Source of the DNA: Nakaseomyces glabratus
Lineage: Eukaryota > Ascomycota > Saccharomycetes > Saccharomycetales > Saccharomycetaceae
Assembly: GCF_010111755.1 (NCBI RefSeq)
Contig: NC_088958.1
Coordinates: forward strand, 930,001-994,000
DNA length: 64,000 nucleotides
Direction: 5' to 3'
Each line of letters begins with the position of its first letter. Positions within the stretch are counted from its first letter, which is position 1. The position numbers and the translations under genes are program-made. The notes under the pieces are model-generated. The model was given only the letters and a program-made list of their open reading frames with translations. It did not search any database and had not been told where the DNA came from. This document shows, piece by piece, positions 29,720 through 41,590 of the stretch.

Positions 29720-32700
29720 TTATATACCTTTCTTCGCTATCTTGTCACCCAGACAGTCTGCATAATGCATGCCAAATACAGACCAGTGTAAATTAACTAC
29801 AGTATATAGATGACGGAACACATTTCCGAATTCCTCCATCTCAGTCACAGCATAAGTTGCCATGTTTCTTCTCATCTCATCGGTTAGCGGATAAGCAAAC
29901 AGAGAGGAGTTTTTGATACCTTTGACTTTAGAGTCTATGTTCAACGTTTGACCACTATTTTCCATCGCTGAGGTATCACCTTCTGTATTCTGTGATGGAT
30001 TAGCATTATACAAGTAGACAAAATCCTGTTTTACTCTTCCCTCTAAGGTGCAGGATGATCTACGGTATATGCCATCTTCTAAAAGTTTGAAGATCCGATT
30101 TTCAAGTACTCCATAAACATCACTTAAGGGTTGGGTTTGTTTCCCTAACCAAGACTTCGCAAAGTTTATCTTATTAGTATCCAGTTTGGTAGAGGCTGCA
30201 GATCTTGTATTGGCAATTGAACCTTGCCCTTTCGCATTGTTTGTATATTCCAGTTTTAAATCTGAAATCACCTTACATAAATGAACCGCTATAGATAGCG
30301 TGTTCTTAGTCCATCTGCAATTGCCATGATCATCTGTGATGATACTCACAATGTCATTAACCAGTAATTTGTTGCTATATTTATTGATGATATAGCTTTT
30401 GGCCATTTTATCAATTGAATTGTCATTTGCGACTAGCTGTTGGAACAACAGTCGACAGACTTGCAGGCACACAATTTGACGAATATCTGCCCTTAGTAAA
30501 ATCAGTCTTGCATGGTCAAATGAAAGACTGGTAGGGTATTCCCTTACCATCTTTCTACATGATAGCAAGCTTATGATACTTTTAATGCATATCCGGTATA
30601 CATCTGGAATTTGAATGTTATTCTCGTTAAATTCATTATTCTTGACATATGAATCAAATTTCTGAGAGAACCATTTCAGTGACCCCACCAAATCGATCCG
30701 TTTAGAGTTCATAAGAGTATTGAAGTATTGTTTTTCAAATTCAACTGCATTACTTAAAAGTGCAGGTCGCAATATTCTAATTTGATGATTTGCTATATCT
30801 AATTTCATAGTTTCAAGAATCTGAAAAACAATACGTAGACCATCAATCAATTTTGATAATGAGTTTTCTGTTTCTGCTTCTTTGAAGGTAGCACTCATTT
30901 TATCAACCCAGGCGTCCCTCATAGGGGCACAATGCCTTTTGAATAGCTCTGCCAGCCATTCCGAAAGATTTGTCATAACTAGAGACCCCTTTAAAAGTTC
31001 CTGCATGTTAAGCTCTGTGTCAAGTACATTATTTATTGTTGTAGCCTCTTTTTGTGGGACTATTGTAAGTAATACTTCCTTTAGAGTATCGAATAGAGGG
31101 ACCAAACGAGTCTTGCCATATTCGAATAATTCTGGTCTCTCTTTGTACACTATTATCTCATTTTCAACATCGCTCCAGTACTTCGCTGCCAGTTGTCTCT
31201 TTTTCACACCTCTTTCACCATCTAAATTGGGCCTGAATTGCAATAGTGGATCAAAAATTATATCATGCCTTAGCTGGGGGTTCTTCATAATCTCATGCAA
31301 GTCAATCTCTTTCAGACCTTGTAAATTTATTGGTGGAAGGGGTATAACATCTCTTGTCCTCTTCAAATATTCAATTCGTTCGTCAAGAGATGTTGTCGGC
31401 AGTAACATCTCATTTTCAGTAATATTTCTTTTTGATGTTTCGTTGTGGAATTGCTGACTTAAAATCATAGCCTTCCTTAAAGCCACCATGGATGAAGATG
31501 TCATATTGTCTGCTTTCAATCCCCTCTCGTCCATATTTTTTTGATAAACCCCTTCTCCCGCAGAATCCTTACTTATTATAATGCCACCTTTGGAAAAGTT
31601 AGTTGCCTTGGTAGATGGCTGATGATAAGCTGCATTTGTTTTGAAGGGGTAGATGTCCTTGTTGACCACAGGTATGTTAGTTGTGGTCATCCTCCTTAAT
31701 GATGAATGTAAGATGGTAGGTACAGAATGTGACCTTACTTTATGACTATTGTGGTGGTTCATGAAGTCCGTGAGAACCACAGGGGTATCATTAGTTGGTT
31801 TCGAGTTGACATTATCCTCGTTAAGTTGTAAAGCACTGTTTTTATTATGCTTATCAGTAGTATCAGTCCTTTCGGTATGCGAAAGGTCATCAGGAGAGAT
31901 GTTATTTTCTTTTGTGATGCTCCCTTGGTGACTTTCATTAGATCTGTTATTAGCACTGGTAGTACTTTCTTGCTCATTACTATTAGAGTCGACTCTTAAA
32001 AATTGTCCTGTTTTCATATCAAATGGTTTGAATATATTTTTGTTGTTATGTTGTTCTTGGGATTGTTGCACCTCTTGGTCAACTAATTTTGAGAGAGGCG
32101 TTACAGAATTTAGCTGCTGTGAAGGTACTGCTGTGCTCATATAATCCTTCATATCAACATCCTCATTGAGGTTATTTCTGTCTTGATTACTAACCGAGTT
32201 GGGGAATCCTAAACCATCAGTATTTTCAGTTTCATTATCTTGGTTAGATTTGAATTTCTTGGTTATACCCTGTCGTTGTTGTGGCTTATCAAGCATGTTT
32301 ATGTCTTCATCCCCACAACTCATCTCTGTATCTGGCAAGTCCGTGGAGGAGTTGCTATGATCATGGTTACCAATATCTTCACTGCCATACATATCCTCAT
32401 GTGTTCTCATAGCCATTTCAAACTGCTGTCGGTCTATATCAGAGTCCCTAGTACCGGCTGTAATAATCGATGATGGTTCCTCCTTCAACTCAATACCAGC
32501 ATCAACCCCTTTGTCGCTATCTCCTGATGTCACGGAGCCCGCAGAATTCGACGAAGTATTTAGTAGTGAACTTGATGTTGATGTTAGCGATACCGGTGGT
32601 GGCACAGTAGATTTCGGTGTTGCAGTCGATGAAGAATGGCGAGTCCTAGTGTGTGTCCTTGGATTATCCATCAAAGCCAATAGGTTCCTTGGTCTTTTTA

Positions 32701-32797
32701 TGTAGTAATGATCGGAAACACCCTCTTCTTCTTCTCCAAGCCTTTTTCTATTCTCGGTTGGCCCGGAAGTATCTGTTTTTGAATTATTTCGTCTCAC
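29720..32797 (-). CDS. SOK1: Sok1-like TCP11-domain protein
   Basis: S. cerevisiae Sok1 is a nuclear protein that in high dose suppresses loss of cAMP-dependent kinase; its biochemical role is unclear. This protein is 1025 aa (901 in S. cerevisiae). The first about 480 residues are disordered, Ser/Asn/Asp-rich, with a basic patch near the N-terminus (KRPRNLLALMDNPRTHTRTR). From about 490 to the end it is helical and carries the T-complex protein 11 domain (DLHEIMKNPQLRHDIIFDPLL through YADCLGDKIAKKGI). The identification rests on domain, length and position next to the histone pair; it corresponds to YDR006C. Confidence 0.88.
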   Translation of the reverse strand: MRRNNSKTDTSGPTENRKRLGEEEEGVSDHYYIKRPRNLLALMDNPRTHTRTRHSSSTATPKSTVPPPVSLTSTSSSLLNTSSNSAGSVTSGDSDKGVDAGIELKEEPSSIITAGTRDSDIDRQQFEMAMRTHEDMYGSEDIGNHDHSNSSTDLPDTEMSCGDEDINMLDKPQQRQGITKKFKSNQDNETENTDGLGFPNSVSNQDRNNLNEDVDMKDYMSTAVPSQQLNSVTPLSKLVDQEVQQSQEQHNNKNIFKPFDMKTGQFLRVDSNSNEQESTTSANNRSNESHQGSITKENNISPDDLSHTERTDTTDKHNKNSALQLNEDNVNSKPTNDTPVVLTDFMNHHNSHKVRSHSVPTILHSSLRRMTTTNIPVVNKDIYPFKTNAAYHQPSTKATNFSKGGIIISKDSAGEGVYQKNMDERGLKADNMTSSSMVALRKAMILSQQFHNETSKRNITENEMLLPTTSLDERIEYLKRTRDVIPLPPINLQGLKEIDLHEIMKNPQLRHDIIFDPLLQFRPNLDGERGVKKRQLAAKYWSDVENEIIVYKERPELFEYGKTRLVPLFDTLKEVLLTIVPQKEATTINNVLDTELNMQELLKGSLVMTNLSEWLAELFKRHCAPMRDAWVDKMSATFKEAETENSLSKLIDGLRIVFQILETMKLDIANHQIRILRPALLSNAVEFEKQYFNTLMNSKRIDLVGSLKWFSQKFDSYVKNNEFNENNIQIPDVYRICIKSIISLLSCRKMVREYPTSLSFDHARLILLRADIRQIVCLQVCRLLFQQLVANDNSIDKMAKSYIINKYSNKLLVNDIVSIITDDHGNCRWTKNTLSIAVHLCKVISDLKLEYTNNAKGQGSIANTRSAASTKLDTNKINFAKSWLGKQTQPLSDVYGVLENRIFKLLEDGIYRRSSCTLEGRVKQDFVYLYNANPSQNTEGDTSAMENSGQTLNIDSKVKGIKNSSLFAYPLTDEMRRNMATYAVTEMEEFGNVFRHLYTVVNLHWSVFGMHYADCLGDKIAKKGI

Positions 32798-35510
32798 TTT
32801 TGATGTTACCTTCCTTTGAGGTTGGGTGTTGATATTATTATTATTTTTTTTTGTTTTTGGTTGTTTTTTGTAATCCCTTTTTGTTTGAATTTGGTATTAG
32901 TTATAGTAGTTCCCCAGAATACTGGTTTTGCTAAAGTTTTGAACTATGGCACGTACGAGTATAATATAAAGTTCTGGTGTCCCTAACAATATGCAGTGAT
33001 CGTCCTGATACTAGAAACTTCCTAAGCGTTATGATGTGAAAACTGCCAAGAGACTCTAGCGAGTTGGTCCACGATGCACTTTATACTAATCTCTGACTCA
33101 AAACTCCTTATGCTTTTGGTTATCGGGGCTAGTCTTGTTTAAGTAAATCCCTCCCAGATAGCAAATAGATTTTCCTAGCGATGATGACTTGTTGTGGGTT
33201 TTGTTTGTAGTTTTGTTATAACTTTAAAAGCACTGTCTGTCCGTTATCAATAAACAAAAACTCATTACAAGGTCTAATAAAACTATATAGAAATGCTAAT
33301 CTCTCGACTAGATTAGAAGAGAAATTATATTGAAATTTGGTATTATGGAGGAAAAAAATTTCTTTAATACATTTAGGGCTTAAGGAGTACTGCCTGGCCT
33401 TTGTGCTACCAGATATCAAGAAGAATAGAGGCAGAGAATATTTTTAATGGGATTAAAGAGAAAGGGCAGATGAGCATCAATCACCGTGAAATAAAAGAGA
33501 GTCCCCATCCCATCTTCCAAAGGTAAGTCCTTCATCTATTGCAAGAATCAAGGAAAATGAAAATTTTTTGCCCTCATCTCTAAGATATCCTGTACAGATG
33601 GCCATTATATGGACATGAGTATGAGTACTTCTGGGAAGATAGTGGATGGAGAAGGCAGAGAAAGGGAGAAGAGGGAGAAGGAGAGGGACCTACAGGATTA
33701 TGGAAATATACTGGCTTTCCAGGGATCAGACTTTCTTGGGATCGAAGCTTGGGACCTGTAAGTAGAGAATAAGCTCGGGGGGTCGGGTTTCCGGTTCTTC
33801 TTCCTCTTGATGGCAAGAGGACACGGGAAGTGGAAAGCTTCGATAGAGGCAGAAAGGGATAAGAAGTGGGCTGTGTGTTGCTACGAAGAACTCAAATGAG
33901 AGGGACGATAACAACACAACGAAGATAGTGGGACTTACACGGGATTTAATGATAAAAAAGCTTCTAAAAAGCATAAAAGTTTCCAATTCTTGAACATGGT
34001 AATGATGTAGCTTTGGAGGGCAGAACTAGTTGAAAAAAAGAAAGGTAGGGGAAAAATACTAAAAAGCAATGTTTTCTAATTGAAGGTGAGTATAATTACT
34101 TTTGTAGTGTGCTTGATCCGTGGCCAATAGATGGACAAGGAAGATCCCAAGATTATAATAAAATGCTGAGGTGCCCAAAAAAAAAAGAAACGCCTAGTGC
34201 CATCTTTTGCGGGAAGAAAAAGAAAGTAATCGCCCAATGGATCCTACATTTACATCTATTTAACGTTTTATGATAGAATAGTACCTATCTAGTAAAAAGC
34301 TGAGACTCTCCTTTCATTGGAAAAGAACATGCTGTCGACTTCCCGTCTGTGGAGGTCTCCTTCAAAAGAAAAAAAATGCTAAATCTGGAGAGCCATCGAT
34401 CTAAAGCTGGGCCCGTTGAGGAACGGATATGCATCGAATGCAAGGATACTATCGCCCGATTACTTCCCTGTGTGGTGCGCTAAGTAGACCCTGTCCTTAG
34501 CTAATTATCTGTACCGAATACATCTTGAGCCTTAGTAAACTTGTCTACTATACCGTGTACAGTACCCAGCTTACTATCTATACATGTATCGGCATACATG
34601 CACTGACACTGTGCAGGCTACTTTGCGCTGAACCAGCAATACACTGTCTTATTACTCTACTTAGTCTATAGGCTGGATCACGTGATTCTTCTATTTCTTC
34701 CTTCACTTGGTGGCAGAGGAGGCTTCTATATGATCCCATCTGATCTTCATTTGGGCACAGAAAGCACTGCAGAACATAGGGAGGGGAGGGTCTTCGGTGT
34801 GTGCTGCACCGTCACGTCTTCTCTTCTTGCTTTTCTTCGAATTTATTTATAGTTTGTATCAGTCGCTCCGTGCGGGTGTTTCTGTGGGCTTCTAGATTTC
34901 CTGCTGTGCCATCCTAAGCATTCTTGTAGAGAATATAAACAACTGAATGGCGGAAATTACGTCATTTTGTGCACCAGCGGTGTTATCTGGTGTTTCTGCC
35001 TTGAGAGTCGATATAGTTCCGGTGCTAGTGTAATATCGTATTCGTAGACTATCGTAGCAGGTTCGTGTAGGAATTGGAATAGATAGATGGATGGCAGTGC
35101 ACACCATTACTGTAGATTATATATGCTAGTTGACGCTGATAGCAGCGTGCTTAGCATGTGGATATACCAATTCACAATATTGGGAATAGAAAACAGAGTA
35201 TGAAATACACCTAAAAAGTAATATTGGGTTCCGAATAATTAAAAAAATTATATATATTTGAAATAAAAAAGATTAATAGAAACTAGAATACAATCCCGTC
35301 TCTTCTACCCATTGGAGACGGAGCCAATTTTATTATTGCCTTTCTTGATATTCTGTAAGCTGCAAGCCAGGTGGACACAGCATTACAGGAATCATTTTTT
35401 TTTGTTGCTCATGAGATAAAATAAAAGATAGATTAGTTTAGAAAAAAAAAACCTTCAACATAAAAACATGAAAAATGCTATGAGAATATTTTGCGCAGTG
35501 TAAGCTATGC
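32798..35510. other. Long gene-free interval (2.7 kb) between SOK1 and HHF1
   Basis: Largest intergene in the window. It holds a T-rich stretch just before SOK1, a purine-rich segment (about 33640-33695), and a mixed-composition stretch (about 34320-35110) with many stop codons. No tRNA, snRNA or protein fragment recognised. It may be an extended promoter or contain unrecognised non-coding RNA. Confidence 0.4.
33640..33695 (+). repeat. Polypurine tract
   Basis: Almost pure A/G for about 55 nt, built from GGAGAA and GAGGGA-like words. Low-complexity intergenic DNA upstream of SOK1. Confidence 0.7.
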
Positions 35511-35831
<321 letters not shown>

Positions 35832-36072
35832 TTATATATTTATGTGTTGTTATTTTCTTGTAACGACAAAAAAAATTGGTGTAAAAGGAAAAGACTAACG
35901 TTACAAAGTTGGACATTGGAAACATCCCCCTGTTTATATACAAACAAGTAAGTCTTTGGCCCTTCCTGAAAGTACCTCAGATTGCCCCCTCTAGCAAGAC
36001 GATAACAATAGGCTGAACTCAGTAATTTGCCACAACCACCAAGCACCATTGTGGAACTGTTGAATACACACG

Positions 36073-36139
36073 GAGGCACAGAGACACAGAGACACAGACA
36101 GAGACACAGAGGCACAGACACAGACAGAGACAGAGACGC
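36073..36139 (+). repeat. Degenerate GACACA/GACAGA minisatellite
   Basis: About 67 bp of short irregular units (GAGACACA, GACAGA, GGCACA). It sits on the HHF1 side of the histone promoter. Confidence 0.8.
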
Positions 36140-36223
36140 AGTCTCGTCTCCCCCAATCTGACCATAGTAACTCACAGCGTGCACATCCTGGAACGGTCGG
36201 CTCACTTCGAGTTCGAATCCAGG

Positions 36224-36543
36224 TGCGAATTTGTGGGAACGGATTAACTATGGTCAGGCGGCTACCTCTTCCACACAGACACCACAAACGCGCGAAAAAA
36301 TGGGTACGCCTGAAATACACATACCGTCCAACGAGAAAAACCATACAAACATACTCACAACGGCTGCCTCCCGCTGCGGATCTGAACTCCGCCGCGACGG
36401 GAAACGCCTGTCCCGCGCGCATCTCTGAGCCTGATCCACCCGTCTGCTCGGTTCCTACCCTCTAGCCCGGCCCCAGGTTTTCGCGCGCCAGGACGTCCCG
36501 GGGGTCGGTTTGCCATAGTTAATCCGGACCCACATATTCGCAC
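36224..36543. repeat. Inverted repeat in the histone promoter
   Basis: The 31-bp arm at 36224-36254 (starting GTGCGAAT and ending AACTATGG) recurs in inverse orientation at 36513-36543 with three mismatches. The arms are separated by about 260 bp. The arm includes the Spt10-type site. Confidence 0.85.
36225..36240 (+). promoter_or_regulatory. Spt10-type histone UAS
   Basis: GCGAA-TTTGTG-GGAAC is the reverse complement form of the Spt10 consensus RTTCCN6TTCNC with no mismatch. A partial match (GTGCA-N6-GGAAC) lies just before at 36179-36194, and a second imperfect copy is in the inverted repeat at 36511-36543. Location between histone genes fits the known Spt10 role. Confidence 0.6.
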
Positions 36544-36916
36544 TTGTATGCCACCATTCCCAAGTGCGTTCTGAGCCAACTGCGAGACTGTCTCTCGCCC
36601 TCGGGCGTGTGGCACCATAGTGCACCGGGTGGTAGCCTTGCTGCACTTCGATTGCGACTGCGAACTAGTGGAGCTGGGATCCTGCTCGATTATCTGCCTT
36701 GGGGGCCTGTGACACACTAGTGGGGGAGGAGGGAGAGGAGAAAGGGTAAAAGGGCAAAACTGGGTTATGACTTACATATTACTAACACCCGTTCCAGCAG
36801 TTTCACGTATCTTTTCCATTTCATAACTTGTGAGGTTGGTGCAAACGTGTAGTAAAAAAAAAATTAGCTGCGATAGGAACTGGCAAAAGGATCGTCTTCT
36901 TCCCGGGAATATATAA

Positions 36917-37423
<507 letters not shown>

Positions 37424-37991
37424 GTTGTCTTATAAACCAACTTTTAGTCTTTCTCTTTGTCAAACTTGTATGATATCGGCTATACATTTTTTTTTTTGCA
37501 ATAGAAAATAATGACAGGGTTCAGGGAATCCATAGCATAGCAATATCACATACTAAAGCTGTTCTCCTCTACTGCGGGAGAGAATAGACTACATTACTCT
37601 GGCATTTTAGTTATACTATCGCCTTGACACGCAGTTGTACAATACTATCAAGTTATATTCTATGGTTTTTTTTACTTCATATTATATATATTATTTTTAT
37701 TAAAAGATCTAATAAAAAGGTTTCGGTAATTTAAGAAGAATTTAGCTAAACATCACCTCATATTTGTTTAACCATTAGTTGGAGAGGATGAAAGTCTTTT
37801 ATCTCAAATGAATTGTATCGTTTCAAAAATCTAGAACTGATTCTATTCTATACCAACATATTCTGATTCTTCAGTCTAACAGAAGCATATATTTTAGTTG
37901 ATCCTAGAAATTGACTAGCAAAATAAAATGGTTAATTCTTATATAGGATTTATATCGCGTACTTATCTAAAGACTTTTCCAGTCCGCCAGT
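37424..37991. other. Intergenic HHT1-IPP1 (convergent)
   Basis: About 570 bp of AT-rich 3' flanking DNA between convergent genes. A poly-T run at about 37489 is a likely 3'-end signal of HHT1. No other feature recognised. Confidence 0.5.
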
Positions 37992-38855
37992 TCAAGCAGA
38001 ACCAGAGATGAAGAACCACTTGTCGACAGACTTGTCAATTGGAGCGTCGGCTTGTGGAGCAGCAGCTGGGATAGCGGAAGCAGCAGAAGCAGAGTAGTAT
38101 GGAGAGTCAGTGACCTTGGTGTTTTCCAAAGCAATGTCCTTGGAGTCAGTAGACTTACCAGCAATCAATTGCTTCCAGGATTCGTTGGTTTCCTTGATGA
38201 TGTCCAAAGCGTACTTCTTGTTCTTGGCTTCACCGGAGAAGGCAAATTGGTTTTCTGGCTTACCATCTGGGATCTTGTAGATTCTGAACCATTCGTTGGT
38301 AGCTCTTAGAAGACCTGGGAAGTACTTCTCAACATCTTCGATGTCGTTCAACTTTGGAGCCAATGGGTCGTTGATGTCGATGGCAATGACCTTCCAGTCA
38401 GTTTCACCTTCATCCAACAAAGCCATGATACCTAGAACCTTAACTTGCTTGACTTGACCAGTGTAACCAATGGTTTCACCGATTTCAAGAACATCAACTG
38501 GATCGTTGTCACCAACAGCCTTAGTCTCTGGGTGAGTTTGGTTTGGGTCTTCCCAGGTTTGTGGGAAAGCACCGTAGTTGTGAATGTAACCGTGGTGAGG
38601 GAAACAGTTTCTAACGTATCTTAGCTTACCCTTCTTGGTGTCTTGGATAATTGGGTTCAAAGTTTCCTCCTTGGTGATTTCCAACTTGGCGTTAGTCCAA
38701 CGTGGGATTTCAACAACCATGTTGAAGATGTTCTCTTCTTTGTCGGCATACAATGGGATGTCGTGGAATGGAGAAACTGGCTTACCATCCTCTTCGATGA
38801 AAACCTTGTAGTCTAGGGTGTTCTTGGCACCAATTTGTCTAGTAGTGTAAACCAT
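37992..38855 (-). CDS. IPP1: Inorganic pyrophosphatase
   Basis: Cytosolic Mg-dependent enzyme hydrolysing pyrophosphate to phosphate, essential for driving biosynthetic reactions. 287 aa, identical in length to S. cerevisiae Ipp1. The signature DNDPVDVLE (active-site aspartates) is near residue 116, with [12 protein letters not shown] and [12 protein letters not shown] typical of the family I fold. Strong codon bias indicates high expression. Convergent with HHT1; corresponds to YBR011C. Confidence 0.97.
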   Translation of the reverse strand: MVYTTRQIGAKNTLDYKVFIEEDGKPVSPFHDIPLYADKEENIFNMVVEIPRWTNAKLEITKEETLNPIIQDTKKGKLRYVRNCFPHHGYIHNYGAFPQTWEDPNQTHPETKAVGDNDPVDVLEIGETIGYTGQVKQVKVLGIMALLDEGETDWKVIAIDINDPLAPKLNDIEDVEKYFPGLLRATNEWFRIYKIPDGKPENQFAFSGEAKNKKYALDIIKETNESWKQLIAGKSTDSKDIALENTKVTDSPYYSASAASAIPAAAPQADAPIDKSVDKWFFISGSA

Positions 38856-39490
38856 CTTGGTATGTATTTGTTGTGTTGAACTTGTGTTGAGCTAGTAAAA
38901 AAAGAAGAAAAAGTATATACGCCAAGAAATAAACAAAGTAAAAAGAGATACACCAATTGAAGTCAGAATTCTATTATATTACAGTCTCTGACCTTTTATA
39001 TCAAGTGCAAAGTACCAAAACCGTCGCCCAACGTCAAGTTTTTTGCAATAGTGTTGGGTTCGATTGCGTTGAAGCATTGCTAGTAGAGAAAAAAAAAGCA
39101 TCGATCAATTCGCCAGAGGGATAACCCACAGTTTACCTATTGAGCTATCGAGCACCCGGACAAACCCACAATGGCTTGTGATGATAACAAACAACCAATT
39201 GCTACATTTGTCCGAAGGAGTTGTTTCCCATGAGAGGATGTTGCCTGGCACATCGTTGCTGGTTGAGTGAGGCATATCACGTGTGAGTAGTTGTGTCAGT
39301 CACATAGGAAGACGAAACAATCCTTGAGCATAGCGAGCATGAAAGTTACCAATGTTGAGATATCAGCAACACCCTGAGAGCGAAAGTATATTGGCTTCTT
39401 GTAAGATTAGCATTAGTTTTTAGGTGCTGTACCGTTACTGCCAGTACCACATTGCTATTATCTTCTTAGGATAGACAGAGTAAGAGGTGA

Positions 39491-39498
39491 CCGGGTAA
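39491..39498 (-). promoter_or_regulatory. Reb1-type site
   Basis: TTACCCGG on the minus strand, about 640 bp upstream of IPP1 and 170 bp from tRNA-Val. Target unclear. Confidence 0.45.
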
Positions 39499-39669
39499 AG
39501 ACAATATCTTGATCGAAAGAATGAATAGGCGAAAACTCATTAAAATAATATCATAGGTAAAAAAGAAGTTCTGAACCCATTGCAAACAATGCGACATTTC
39601 TTATGATATGTATATATAGCTTCATGTTGGTGATGGAAACAAAACTATTAGCAAAAAAAAAACGTCTTG

Positions 39670-39743
39670 TGATCCAACCGAGGTTCGAACTCGGGATCTT
39701 CGCCGTGTAAAGACGACGTCTTAAACCACTGGACTATTGGACC
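39670..39743 (-). tRNA. tRNA-Val (anticodon UAC)
   Basis: A 74-nt tRNA on the minus strand starting GGTCCAATAGTCCAGTGG and ending CCTCGGTTGGATCA. The acceptor stem pairs GGTCCAA with TTGGATC (one G-T). The T arm is CCGAGTTCGAACCTCGG, and the anticodon loop TTTACAC gives UAC. Nearly identical to S. cerevisiae tRNA-Val(UAC). No intron. Confidence 0.96.
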
Positions 39744-41590
39744 ATTGGGACGTTAGAGAGTAATACGCCAAATTTCTATAAATATACAAAAAATAGTTGC
39801 TGGAGAAAAAGTGATATATCAAGTGATGTCATTATACAAAGTAAATTTAGAACATCTACGTGTACTCAACTTTGAAGATAATAGTAGGTTTTGTGGATTT
39901 TGCCGAACACAAAATGCCACAATACTATTATATTCTACGATAAACTAGCCAATTATTAACACTAATAGTATAGAATTAAGTTAGAAATTTAGAATTAAAA
40001 TATTTGGTAAATGTAAAAATAAAAAGGTAGGACCTAAGGTGAGTTTACTTCATTTTTTATTATTTTTTTTATTTTGTTTTTTTAATTTTTTTCCTGTTAG
40101 CTGCCTTAACCTAGGCTATAAATAGTCATACTCTGAGCTTCCTTGCTTTCGAGATCTTAAATGTCTAGCTCAAACTTAACTATAACAATGGAAGAAAACT
40201 CCTATCAGAAAGGTGATAATACTTAGTAATACCGTAGCAATACTATATTGTAGTCCAGTTATGCCAACTTACATGCAAATGACTTCTAATTTGACGAAAA
40301 TAAAGATACCGTAGGTAAATTGTGTATTATTCATCTAATACCATTTGAATTTGTAAAATACTGTTCTAATAATTAAGTTTAATAATAAGAACCAAGTAGA
40401 GTTTTATGGGAACATGAAATTATCTGAACTAATGACTAATGCAGCTAAAACAAGTATTATTAGAGAAGGAGAGTAAATTTATTATTACTGTGACGTATTG
40501 ACAAGCCATAAAATATGCGGTACTCCAAAAGTTGTCCGAAATGCTTGTCTGCTTCCTAATTATTGTTCATCTTTAGCGAAGTTAAAACATCTTAATATGC
40601 CGTCTAAGCAATATATCAGAAACTAATGGTAATAGTGTCCATGCCGTCAAATCTAATGGGGAAATTTTCGATCCGACATAAAACATTAAGGGAGCTATGT
40701 TCTAATACATGGACATTTTGTAGTTCCGCATATCGTTTGTTTTTCGTCTTATAACATGATCTACCAAGACAGCTAATTTGAATATATTATTCACATTTGG
40801 CCGCTATTCTAAACACATTCACGATACCAAACACTTTAGCTAAGGTAAAGCGCTTTCAATTGCTAAACACTAATAAAGGGGAAATGGAAACGAAAAGCAA
40901 TTGCCTTCAAATGCAAAACTATAGGAGTCGTACTGATAACTAACGGTTACTAATATTCATCTGGGATCGTGAAAAAAAAACTCTTAGACGGAGAAGGGAC
41001 TTAGAATAAAATCATCATTAGCAGTATTGGCTTTAGTATACCGGATGAAATGACCGGATTAAAAATTAAACAACGAAAGAATGCTAACTGTGATTGGAAA
41101 ATACGTTCAGTTTTAAAAGTGCTAAGCAAATGGTTTCTAGTGTCTAGATAAAACAAGGACTATGACTTTCGATTAAACATCATAATAAAACCAGGAAAAA
41201 AATCAAAAATGGCATCTACTGAAATTAGATTCAGAACTTAAGAGCCGTTAAAGTTCTAAAACGTAGGGGATTAAGGGTTGAAGTTGCCATTAAAGATACC
41301 AAACAGATAGTTGACACTAATGTGATACAACCATAATAAAATTTCTCGTAGAGAACAAGCCAGTAGTTAGATATGTACGTCAAGGATGTAGGTAACCTAA
41401 TTAAACAGCATGTCCTATGCGACACTGGATTTAGTTTTAATCGCTGTTCAAACTAACAACCATCGGATGTAAATAGTGTAGATCACCTCAAAAAATAATA
41501 GATACAGAAAATCAATTAATATCTGAAATAACGAGGAATATGAAATTGACAAATTATGATTTAAAGCTGTAGCAGTATTAGAATAAAATA

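Larger units (their letters stand above)
38856..41590. other. Long interval (2.7 kb) with tRNA-Val, likely synteny breakpoint
   Basis: The first part is the IPP1 promoter. It is followed by a Reb1-type site (CCGGGTAA, 39491-39498) and tRNA-Val at 39670-39743. From 39750 to 41590 the DNA is AT-rich with no supported ORF. Left of it gene order follows YBR011C; right of it, YBR045C/YBR046C onward, so a rearrangement or loss of about 30 genes falls here. Confidence 0.6.

Noticed and set aside
36170..36240. Possible degenerate tRNA around GTTCGAATCC in the histone promoter
   Set aside because: Neither T stem, acceptor stem nor D arm pairs; kept only as a weak TFIIIC-site remark.
36223..36717. Several short open frames in the histone promoter
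   Set aside because: GC-rich promoter DNA; frames overlap each other on both strands and have no homologue.
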